Shown piece by piece: positions 23,183-32,986 of a DNA stretch of 64,000 nt (its first letter is position 1; every line of letters begins with the position of its first letter). Source of the stretch: Orbilia blumenaviensis (lineage: Eukaryota; Ascomycota; Orbiliomycetes; Orbiliales; Orbiliaceae); the NCBI GenBank assembly GCA_036872755.1, contig JAVHNS010000004.1, forward strand, positions 434,001 through 498,000. The letters run 5' to 3'. The notes under the pieces are model-generated. The model ran no database searches and had not been told where the DNA came from. It worked only from the letters and a program-made list of their open reading frames with translations. A program made the position numbers and the translations under genes.

Positions 23183-24425
23183 GTTCGTGAATTCGGTGTA
23201 ACCGATATCGAGAAGTGGTAAATACTGAAATACTTAGTTTTTGGAGCAAACATTTCCTGCTCTCTCCCAGCCTGAAAACCCAAGTACGATCTCATTGAAT
23301 GAATTCGAATTTTTCCGGGACTGACTTAAGGATTTCTTTCTCTCCCCTCTTTTGAGTTTCCTTCCTTTCTTTCTTTTTTTGTTGGAGGGGGGTTTAATGT
23401 TTTACCGTATTTGGTGCGTATCACAGGTTCTAGAACTCGCCCGTTCCCTATAGAAACATCCATCTCGCGTAAATTTCTAGTGCTTATAAAGTTCATTTTC
23501 GTATATATACTTACCGATACGCAGGAACTCACGCGTTGGGGTTTTTATGATACAGGATGCAGCGTGTACTGTAACGTTTCATTCTGCCAACGACTATAGC
23601 TAACAGTGTTGTATCTTAAGACCTCTAATGTCTTGAAAGACTTTATGCACATATGAACCCCTTTTTGTAAGTTTATTGGGTATATTGTATAGCTAGCAAG
23701 CATGCTAAAATGGTTTATAGAAGGTAGTTACATGTCTTTGTTTCTAGTGTTTTCGAGATATATACAACTTGGGTCGTGTTCATTGGGGTATGGCTGTTAG
23801 GATAGCGTGCGGCGCCCTGTGGTCAGGTACACGCTGTCTCAGTCTAGACTGAAACCTAGGACGAATAATGGTACTTAAGGAGTTATACCTTATAGTTGTA
23901 GCTATATTTAAGCTTTGCGGAGACGGGTGGTGTTGTTTGTGGGTCTAGAGCTGGTCATCATGCATGATATCACGGCGGGCTAGGGAGCCAGTCTTGGGTA
24001 ATTTGGTGGCTTTGGGCATAATTACTCATGTAACCAATGATGTCACATGCCGTAGCTTGTACAATTGTGGGGCAGTGCATGCATAAGTGTACTGGTAGGT
24101 TAGCTAGTAGGCTGATGCGACCGGAGGGGGTTCTTCAAACTCTAGATATATTTGTTAGTTTCTTAGTTTCATATCTCAGGCATATCGACTCTAACTTTGG
24201 ACCAGTTGAAAATTTTACAGAATTACCAACTCATCTAGCTTATATTGCGGATTGTCTTTTGAGAGATCTCGTTAGTTATGGTCGATCAAGCACGTATGTA
24301 TAAATATTTTATCACTATCACTACCAGGAAATATAGATTTACATGATTATCTATTTTTGTTGAAGTGCGTGCGCTTGTGGCATGCCGGCAGCTTCAGATG
24401 TGTGTTTTTATTAATTAATTGGGCC
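23183..24425. other. Intergenic region between the two subtilase genes
   Basis: About 1.2 kb serving as 3' flank of subtilase B and promoter of subtilase A. No gene is seen; the short + frames at 23411-23599 and 24037-24303 lack protein character. Confidence 0.55.
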
Positions 24426-24449
24426 TTAATGGTCTCGTTGGGGCCTTAA
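24421..24449 (+). repeat. Core-and-direct-repeat element overlapping a stop codon
   Basis: The core TGGTCTCGTTG (24430-24440) lies between perfect 9-bp direct repeats GGGCCTTAA at 24421-24429 and 24441-24449. The stop codon of subtilase B (24426-24428, minus strand) falls inside the left repeat, and its last four codons are read from the core. Confidence 0.8.
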
Positions 24450-26668
24450 ATGTAAGGGCCACATATCTGGATAAATCCCATTGAAGGCGATCCTCGGCTC
24501 TCCATCTTGCTTAGGCGGCTTGGAGATCTTGAGCAAGTGGTTTAACGGGTCTTCGAGACCCTGCCCAATAAATGTTGCTAGCAGGCCAGCTACCACTGGG
24601 GCCGCTATTCGTGTAAAACGTGAGGTCCATGAGTTATAGCTCTCGATATTTGGTATGGTACGTATTGGTGTAGGAATTAATTACTTACCCGCTGATGTTC
24701 CAGCTGCAATATGGTATGCCTTGCTCCAATCATTACCACGAGGTCTCCTAATACTGATATATGGTTTAACGGTGGTCACGTGAGTCGCTTGAGCGGAGAT
24801 TTTGACGAATTTATTGGACTGGAAATAATTGAAGCCGTCCGGATCGTGCCCCCCGACAACGATAAGTCCGTCCTTCACTTGAGGGTGTCCAGCGAGATAC
24901 TGGGGGAATGAATTTACCGGTGCTATATTGTTATCGGTTTCTTGCTTTTGTGAGAATATCAGCTACCGTTATACCGTCTTTGTGAAGATACCAATGAGCA
25001 GGGAGCTCTAGAGAGCGCCTACAATCAAGGAAATGACGAGTCTGAGGTACCAAGAGCTCATCAGATCTGGATCCAAGACAAGTGATTACTTATAGATGAT
25101 CAGTTTCAAGAGTTTAGGACTTACTGCTAGCTTATTCCCGGCTGCCATAACTACGTAACAGCCCTGTTCGTTGATCTTTCGTATTAAAAACAGTGATATG
25201 CGATAGTCAAGGCGGCTTAGTGGGCCATCTACAGTCAGACCTAACGAGGTTGTGACCACGCAATGCTTCTTCCCGTTGTCTTCCTTGTGATCGACAAGGT
25301 GATCGTATATCCCGAGCCACCCATTGAGCGCTGTAGACGTGGAGTAAGTTCCTCTCGTGTTAGGTGCCACTGGGACTACGATTGTATCTGATTTCGGAGC
25401 AACGCCGACTCTTTTCCCCAAAAGCTTTGCGATTACCTGAGTACCATGGTTTAATATCATTCGCTTATTAGAAAGGTAGATCACATGGTCCCCCGGCTCT
25501 CGGAGGATATCGCTACGGGGGTAGAGCCAAGATATTTGTGCGCCCTCAAATTCCTGACATAGGTGATTATTACTGCTATTAGTATTACCGTGGTGATGAT
25601 GTATTAATTTTGAAACAAAAAAAGAAAAAAAGGAGAGAAAGAGGTATGAATGTCACCTACTGGATGCCTTGGATCAAGACCTGTGTCCATAACGTATACT
25701 CTTACCCCCTCGCCGGCATTTTTCCACCGGTAGGCTGGTGAATATCTTGTAGTTTCTATCCCAGGGGGGGCGGAAAGTTCGATCATATCACGAAAAGGGT
25801 TTTCTATCATCTCGATCTCAGGGCTCATCCCGTCTTCCGACTCAGGCTTTCGCTTATATATAGATTGCCAGGGTCCGACATATCCTGCATGGCTAGCCGT
25901 GATATTGCTGTAGATAGGAGCTCTCTTCTTCTCAGCCCGGAATGAATTGGTTGTCCTCTCAGTATAACTATCCGTACGATTGACAATCACCGATCGAGAG
26001 TCTAGGATGGGCAAACTTTTACTCTCGGTTCCTTCTGTGGCCGTCGGATCTGGTTCGCGGTATGGGTTCGCGGGAAACGGGATGGGTGTTCCAGAGAACT
26101 TATACCAAGGTTGTTAGTTACTATGCATGCATACATGCATTGTTTTGATAGCAAATTTGTAAACGGGTAGGCCTAATATTTGCTATCTAGTTTTTTTCGA
26201 CTGTTTTTTTTTCTTTTCAATTGTTTTTCAACTTTTTTTTTTTTTTTTTATTTTTTTATTTTTTTATCAGGAAAACTTACATACAATGGTATCATAGCGC
26301 TTTAAAAGCTCGGAGAATGCCTTCCCGTATCCAGGCAGGGATGGAACGGGTATCTTGAAGTCATAACCAATTAAACCTAGGTGATTGCTCCCAATTGGGA
26401 CGATACTACGTTTTCGAGGGGGTAAAAGGAAGCGGTCGACCTCTTTGTAAAACATTAACACACGGTCCCTTTTTTGTTCTGGGGTTATTGGCTTCTCGTC
26501 CTCTTTTGGAGCAAATGATACAAAGAATTCAGCGTGGCGCTTCTCCCACGTGCCTATTTTCGGGAGTTCTAAACTTGGGGGGGTAGCCAGGACATCATTA
26601 TTGCAGACCACTGATAACTGGAAAACCACTGTTAATAAAAGCAATTTTTGTAGGTATAGATGTCCCAT
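24426..26668 (-). CDS. Secreted subtilisin-like serine protease B (S8)
   Basis: Tandem paralogue of subtilase A, about 561 residues. Exons on the minus strand are 26285..26668, 25661..26098, 25125..25553, about 24689..24944 and 24426..24604. The frame is open to 26674 through non-ATG codons; the first ATG (26666-26668) starts a signal peptide (LLLLTVVFQLSVV). The propeptide shares PKIGTWEK and LGLIG with A. The catalytic set is complete: Asp266 (YVMDTG), His310 (NHGTQV), Asn414 (AAGN) and Ser501 (GTSAAAPVVAG, completed across the last intron). Intron phases 0,0,0,1 match A, and introns 1 and 2 (186 and 107 bp) have nearly the same lengths as in A. The acceptor for exon 4 is uncertain: in-frame stops upstream force it to near 24944. 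The last codons lie in an inserted core repeat. Confidence 0.83.
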
Positions 26669-27559
26669 TATCAATGCTGTTAGCCGGTACTTTGCTGAAG
26701 ACTAAAACCCGAGCTTCAAGGTTTGAATTCAATTTCGGGCTCTTGGGATCATCACCCCAAGAATACTATTAATGAGGGTAGGTTTATTTTGCTAACAGCG
26801 ATAGGATAGATGATAGGCCTTTATATATATTTAAATAAAACGCCACTCGCAACCACAAGATTAATATTGCCATCGACTGTGCCAGAAGTGCCCAAGGGGT
26901 AAATACGGTACCAGTGCTGTAGCATAGTTTGAATCGAGATTGCAACAGTTATGATCATTAACAATGTAGTATTAATACGGTATCATGACTACAATATTTT
27001 CATATACTTTTATTTAAACATTATATTAGAAAGCCCCATTGTTCTGGCACAGTAGGTACCTGTCGAATATGCTATAATGGTTTTTGCGGCATTTCAACAT
27101 ATCTAATTTTCGTTGGTTGGTTGGAGTTCTACCGGACCTCTACGAACTGAGCCGTTCGCCGGTATGTGCTACATACATCGAGCATTGGTCTCATAAACCA
27201 CGCTCCACGAAGTGGCCCGCAATTTGTGTGAAACGAACATATAGTCTCGAAATAGGTATTTCATTTGGAAATTTGCGAGACCACTGGAGGTAAAGCAGTT
27301 TCCTCCAACTATCTATATCTCCCTGGCTGCTTTGGGACCAGGAAGAACGGGAAAAGAAAGGAAAAAAAAGAAAGAAAGAAAAAAAAATTGAACGAAAAAT
27401 GAAGAAAATGGAGAAGCGCTGTTGGATAGTGCCAACAAGAGCATGGTGAGAGCCGTCTAAGCCCTTCTGTGTTCATAGAGGGACATTGTTTACCGCAAAA
27501 CACTAAAAAGCCACTTGTTGAATTTATGCGATCCCTCAAAACCCAAAAATGCTGAAACC
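26669..27559. other. Intergenic region with inverted-repeat element
   Basis: Upstream region of subtilase B and 3' flank of the next gene. It holds the small inverted-repeat element at 26876-27053. An A/G-rich stretch lies at about 27355-27390. No gene is seen. Confidence 0.55.
26876..27053. mobile_element. Putative MITE-like element with 12-bp terminal inverted repeats
   Basis: ACTGTGCCAGAA (26876-26887) and its exact reverse complement TTCTGGCACAGT (27042-27053) frame 154 bp of AT-rich noncoding DNA. A few bases further in, CAAGGGG and the complement of the right side, CAATGGGG, continue the symmetry after a short gap. The right end recurs at 12043-12064. There is no coding capacity. A clear target-site duplication is not visible, so the ends may be slightly misplaced. 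Confidence 0.5.
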
Positions 27560-29239
27560 TTATAGATCTATGAGTAAATCAAACTCTCTAGTATTTTCAA
27601 GAGGGCTTGTTTCATAGGGATTGTGTTTTGGCATTGGTTCTGCCTTGCAAGACTTTGGCTTTTGTGTCATATCTCCTGGTTCTCTGTCAGATTCTTCGGT
27701 TTTCTTGATAGGAATAGCGTTGTTGTGTCTTGACGGGACAACAACTTCAAGCACATGTTTTGAAAACGGGAATTCTGCCCCCCCTACGGTTTTGCTTCCA
27801 TTCGATTGGGTATCTTTTTCCCCGCGGCATAGGTTTTCCTTGGAACTCAGCGTTTTGAGGGCGTGGGTGATAGAATCTATATCCCAAGGATGTCTGGTGG
27901 CTATTGGTTTGTTGTGCTCGCTATCTGGGTCTGGTTGAGTTCCGGCTGGGCGGTAATCGATAAGCTGTTTCTGCGGATCCCAAACACAGATGTCAGGTAG
28001 AGTAGAAAGCGAAGCATCCTTTGGGCTTGGTGAATTCTGCTCTTTAGCCGCAATCGGTTGTCCTGGGGGGAGTCTTGGGGTGGTGCTCTTGACTTCTGTG
28101 TGTTCTGGGGCGCTGTTACCCCCGTCCAGAAGAATTTTGCGGAGGCTTTCGGCATCTACCATGAAGCTTCTTTGTATATCCTTCTCGTTATGGCGGTATT
28201 TCTCAGTAACCATTGCCTCTTCAGTTGCAAGCGCTTCTCTTTGGTCGTTGATTTTTTGTAGAATAGAGCGGGTAGGGCTTTGAATCCTCTCTAACTTTTT
28301 CTCAATATCTACTGCTAGAGTGGTTGCATATTTGTGGAGAATATATTGTTTGTGCGCCAAATCCGGAACTCCAATAGCGTTTATCAAGCCTGAAAGATTT
28401 GCAAGCAATCGGCACAACTCGGCAGTGCTGATATTTTGGCGTCTGGAGACTAGATCATATAGCTCATTCGCATTGTTAAAATGGTTGGCCTTCGAATCGA
28501 TATCACGGAGTTGGTTCAGTTTGTCGCGTGTCTCTTGTGGGAACTTATGGCTATCTATTTTTTTGACAATATCCCGAATTGACAGTATTAATTGACTGAG
28601 AGAGCTGTTGTCGGGGAACTCAAAGGCCTTTTCGCTGAGCTTTTCTGGGAGGTATCGCTTCATAAATTCATAGAGAGCTGATTTTAGGATACGTCGAGCC
28701 TCTTTAAGAATCGTACGTAGTGTTGGGTATGGAAGATAAGCGTTGTCAAGGTCAATAGCGCGAACAGTTTCACCAGAGAGACCGAAACTCATCATGCTGT
28801 GGGTATCGTCTTCGAGGATACTGGGGGGACATGGAGAAGCCTTAGGCTCTTTCACATCCACGAGCGAGCCAAGTGAAGAGCACCTCTCCTCCTGAGCATT
28901 ATTCGGAGGCGTTTTCAACTTATAGTCGCTGGCAACTTGCTCATCATTTGGCTTTCTTTGTATCCCTGGAGGAGAGTTTTGGTTTTCAGCCTTTGTGTGG
29001 AGGTCAGTCGATTGAGGTACATTCGTATCATGAGGAGACTCTCTATTAACCACGGTCTCAGTATCAGGGACATCGCTCAATATCAACGGAGGGGTGTCCT
29101 CCACAGAGTGTTTTGTTTCAGGGAGTTTGTTGGATGTCGATATGAGATTTAATGTGCTAGGCTCGAGGGGTGCAGTGGGATTGAAAACAGGCGCCCAGGG
29201 GTTCAAGGTTGGCTTGGCCCGCAACGTTAACTTCGCCAT
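27560..29239 (-). CDS. Unknown helical protein, paralogue of the protein at 32987-35380
   Basis: Single exon, 559 residues. The frame extends to 29377 only through non-ATG codons, so I start at the ATG at 29237-29239 (MAKLTLRAKPTLNPWAP). Residues about 30-180 are polar and disordered; about 185-370 form a predominantly helical block (ILKEARRILKSALYEFMKR... to SILQKINDQREAL), and the C-terminus is again disordered. The helical block aligns by eye with residues about 350-540 of the protein at 32987: ARRILKSALYEFMKR against ATTLLEEACYEFIKK, and GVPDLAHKQ against DVPEISEKF. Where that protein has RNSAAH, this one has RDIDSKANH, so a HEPN-type nuclease motif, if real, is altered here. No signal peptide is seen. 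The function is unknown. Confidence 0.72.
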   Translation of the reverse strand: MAKLTLRAKPTLNPWAPVFNPTAPLEPSTLNLISTSNKLPETKHSVEDTPPLILSDVPDTETVVNRESPHDTNVPQSTDLHTKAENQNSPPGIQRKPNDEQVASDYKLKTPPNNAQEERCSSLGSLVDVKEPKASPCPPSILEDDTHSMMSFGLSGETVRAIDLDNAYLPYPTLRTILKEARRILKSALYEFMKRYLPEKLSEKAFEFPDNSSLSQLILSIRDIVKKIDSHKFPQETRDKLNQLRDIDSKANHFNNANELYDLVSRRQNISTAELCRLLANLSGLINAIGVPDLAHKQYILHKYATTLAVDIEKKLERIQSPTRSILQKINDQREALATEEAMVTEKYRHNEKDIQRSFMVDAESLRKILLDGGNSAPEHTEVKSTTPRLPPGQPIAAKEQNSPSPKDASLSTLPDICVWDPQKQLIDYRPAGTQPDPDSEHNKPIATRHPWDIDSITHALKTLSSKENLCRGEKDTQSNGSKTVGGAEFPFSKHVLEVVVPSRHNNAIPIKKTEESDREPGDMTQKPKSCKAEPMPKHNPYETSPLENTREFDLLIDL

Positions 29240-31175
29240 GATTGAAATAGTATAACAGGTGATTCCTGGGTCAGATTTGGTCTCGCAGTAATCTGAGTGG
29301 TCTCGACTTGCAATAAAAAGACTTGAGTCGGTTAGGCCTAGTGAAATCGTGGCTTGGAATTGAGGTCTAATATCCACTACGGCGATGAAAGTGATTCCGG
29401 AAGAGGAGAGGTGGATGTCGAAAGTTCTAGTTGACGAGTGAAGTTTTGCTTATGAGTACTCCACAGATAAAAGGAGTGATTTCCTAAAATATTCTGGCTT
29501 CTTCGTCATGAATTGTCATGTCAATTGGGCTGGAGGCGACCAGGCCGTCGCATTATGGTACCGAAAATGCGTTGGCAGGCCATCCCTACCAATGCAATTC
29601 AATGCATGCCCAATGCTCTTTTTTTCATAACAGCCTGGTGACGAGACCAGGATAGCCCGTTGTGGTCACTTACTACCCATCCTCACTCTAGTGTCTTTTG
29701 GTATCTGTTTAAACGCTCCTCCAACTCCGTTCCCCACTCCACCCTCGTAAAGAAAACAATTCCATATATATAGTATTTATGTAACAAGAAACGATGTTTC
29801 ATCATACAAAGTATACTATACCTAGCCTTCCACGTATAGTCTAGTGGCAAGGCTACATTGGCGGGTACCTAAGAGCGACCCCAGCCAGCACTGTCCCCGG
29901 CCTTGCCTACAACACGGCGAAATGTGTTGCGTATGATGTTCTTGACTTCCCAATTTGGACGACCACACCTCGAATGGTTGGTAGATCTGCCTAGTGTAGG
30001 GTTTTGCCGTGGGATACGCGTACTGTATTTCCAGATTGCGGGGCCAGCATCGATATTTGTTGCTCTCTCTCTTCCCTCCTCCTATAAAAGTTGAATTTGT
30101 CGCGAATCTATATTAATACTCGGAGCGCTTGGGTTTCACAAAACGTTTAACACTAATGATCTCGACGACCGAAAACCGTTGGTGTGACTGAATTAATGTA
30201 CCTGAAGATCTAGATATCCTCAGAGAAAAATACTAAATGGAGGTATACGGTATCTAAAACAAACAGTTGAACCTAGCCACCACCCCGGCTTTAGCTATAT
30301 CTCTAGACGATCTAGGTTGTAGTCACGCCTTAGCCGTGGCGGGGCATTCTATAGGCACAGTCTTGATCTGTAGATACAGTTATATCAATTGGTGTTAAAT
30401 GCCTTTAGGCTTAAGTCTATTCGCATAAATACTTAAGTACTTAGAGAAATAGCTAATTTAGATAGGAGGTCTGAATTGCCACACGTACACATTAAAGGCT
30501 CGAGCCAATACTACCTCGCATTGTGCAAACAGCTACCCCTCGCAGCACAGATTTCGTAATGGGTATCCGTACCGCGATAATAGATGAGGGCCAAGAGATC
30601 GACCCTTTTGCTTTGAGGTTATATAATGGAATATATAGACAATCAAGGACTAAAGACTATTCCAATTTAAATACCACCGACAGAAAACTTTTATAACCCA
30701 AAGTCGTCATATATTCTAGGGCTACTCCGGGCAATATACTTGATGGAGACGTTTGTGTACCAGTGAGCGCGCAAATAGATTGCATTGGGTATTGTTGTAA
30801 TTTGTGTGTTGAATATGTTACACCAAGACTCGGGCTTAAGGCCCGAAGTCCCGTGCGCAGAGATATTCCGAAGCGAACCCACCAAGCCGGATTCTTCGGA
30901 AAGACACCACTCTCAAGTACGGTTCCTAGGAAGTGATACGAGTCCTTTTTCCACATCACGGGCTCGCAGGCGGATGAATGTCGGGACGGTCAACCTTTGA
31001 CCGATGAGATCTCATCTGATCTTAGGGAACAAGGCTAGCTCGCGATCTGTGTCAGCTTAGGCTATTTAGAGAGTAAGGCCCCTCTTTCTACTTTCCTAGT
31101 GTTATAGATAGGTACAGTCAACAGCGCCTGAATACTACATACCATACCAAAACCTCTCCAATCGCGTTATTGACG
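29240..31175. other. Divergent intergenic region
   Basis: A 1.9-kb promoter region between the unknown helical protein gene (-) and the lactonase gene (+). Two GGTCTCG words lie 22 bp apart near 29278 and 29300, just upstream of the helical gene. No coding sequence is convincing; the 100-codon frame at 30657-30959 (-) has no supporting features. Confidence 0.5.
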
Positions 31176-32424
31176 ATGTCGCCGCAACAGATCTTTATCG
31201 GGGGATACGACGATGCCATCGACAGCTTTCTCTTTGACGAGGCCGCGGGGACGTTAACGAAGACCCACACAAGCTTTGGGAGCAAACCGGGCCCGTCATG
31301 GCAACATATCATTCCAGAGCACAAAATTCTTTTGTCGGGATGTGAGGGTCCTATTGGAGGGATTGGATATCTTGACTCTTACAGTTATTCGGAGGATGGC
31401 GCTTTAACGAAGATTGATCGCAAAGAATGTGTTCAAGGATGCGTCAGCATGGATATGGGAAAGAATGGACTTGTTATAACCGCCAGCTAGTATGACACGG
31501 CGAGCATCTAGACCCCGGTGGAATGGCATTAACTAACTTTTTTTCAACAGTGACGCTTCTGGAGTCAACACTTACTATGTAAAAGAAACCGGGGAGATCG
31601 TTCCGTTGCAGACGCTTCTATTCACCCTTCCCGATGGCCAGGCAGGCCATCCAGACATCGATCCAGTCCGTCAGGATGCTGCCCATCCACACGAATCCCG
31701 TATCGACCCGACTGGAAAATTCCTTCTCATTCCGGATCTCGGCTCGGATTATCTCCGTATCTTCGAAATAACCTACGGCGAAAAGGGAGAAGATTCCAGA
31801 ATCAAAGAGGTCGAACCATTAGTATGCGATACAAGGGCTGGACCCCGACATTGCTACTTTGACCGCACTGGAAAAATTATGTACTTGGTTGAAGAGCTTG
31901 CCAGCATGGTCAGAGTTTACCAGGTCGAATACACCGGACCGCGTGGTATCGAGTTCACACCTATTCAACGTATAAGTTCTCTGGGAATTGGCAAGGGTCC
32001 AGCCGATACCAGAGTTCAGCGGCTTAAGGCGGCTGAAGTTGCCATCAGCGTAAGTTTCGCAAATGCTTAGACACTAAACATACTCGCGAAGGGCTCAAAT
32101 ACTAACAATCATATAATATAGCCTGATGATAAACATTTGTATATTTCCAACCGCTACGACAGGTCGATGCCAGATGGGACAGACTCTATCGCGCATTTCT
32201 TGATTAATACGGATGACGGGACCCTGACATTTGTAGAATTGACTAGTGCTGGTGGCATCAACCCAAGACATGTTCGACTAAGCCCCGATGGAAGCTGGAT
32301 TTGTATAGCTACCCAGGACACGAATAGGGTCGCCATGTTCAAGAGAGATCTTGAGACAGGAAAATTGCTAGACGAGGTTGTGGCAGAGGGGCAGAGCGGG
32401 CAACCAGTTTGTATCACTTGGTAA
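31176..32424 (+). CDS. Lactonase-family seven-bladed beta-propeller protein
   Basis: Cytosolic protein of 371 residues; exons are 31176..31489, 31551..32049 and 32122..32424, with introns of 61 bp (phase 2) and 72 bp (phase 0). The ATG at 31176 is preferred over an upstream in-frame TTG. The blades show the PF10282 pattern: IFIGGYDDAIDSFLFDEAAGTL at the start, then HPHESRIDPTGKFLLIPDLGSDYLRIF, GPRHCYFDRTGKIMYLVEE, HLYISNRYD and NPRHVRLSPDGSWI. This family includes bacterial 6-phosphogluconolactonase and fungal carboxy-cis,cis-muconate cyclase, so the protein may act on a sugar lactone or an aromatic-degradation intermediate. No aromatic-pathway gene is next to it, so the substrate is open. 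Confidence 0.85.
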
Positions 32425-32986
32425 CTTGCAACTGCGGCTAGTAAATTTGCGTACCCCAATACCCTACCTTGTATCTAAGCTCCTACACCACATTACTAGA
32501 GTTTTACCTACCTCGTTCTTACAATTCAATCTCTATCAAATTATTTCCCGTGAACCTTGCGTAGTTTAGATTTTCCATCAGCGGCAGTCGCATCCATGGA
32601 TGATTCAGTCGCACTCAAATTCCTGCGTTGTTTATCGATAAGACCACAGGTATCGGTCTTGGCATGCAGGTACCCAAAAAAGGTTCGCCGTGCAGACATC
32701 TAAAATGTCAAAAACCAAAAATTTTTATACAATCCGACCTTTTGTATTCACCGGGCAAACACAAACGGCCGCACGACGTTATTTTCCTTACACACGGCCA
32801 ATCCGTCCTAGAACCTGGCCCTTTAAAATAATATCGTGTGCAGTCGTATTTACATTCTTTGATTTCTTTGTTATTTTTTTTTTTTGTAATCTTTCACCAC
32901 AAATTGGATTATGCGGTTGTAAACTCACCCCGGCTCAACTTGGTGGGTGACATCAACAAGGCGACATTTATAGCTCTAGCTACAGC
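32425..32986. other. Intergenic region
   Basis: 3' flank of the lactonase gene and promoter of the next + gene, with a T-rich tract near 32870-32886. No gene is seen. Confidence 0.55.

Noticed and set aside
29646..29654. GAGACCAGG as a further core-repeat site
   Set aside because: Only part of the core is present and the flanks show no direct repeat.
29835..29875. TAGTCTAGTGGCAAGG resembling a tRNA D-arm (A box)
   Set aside because: No matching B box or acceptor stem is found at the right distance.
30657..30959. 100-codon minus-strand frame upstream of the lactonase gene
   Set aside because: No partner exon, domain or signal peptide; the overlapping alternative frame is equally random.
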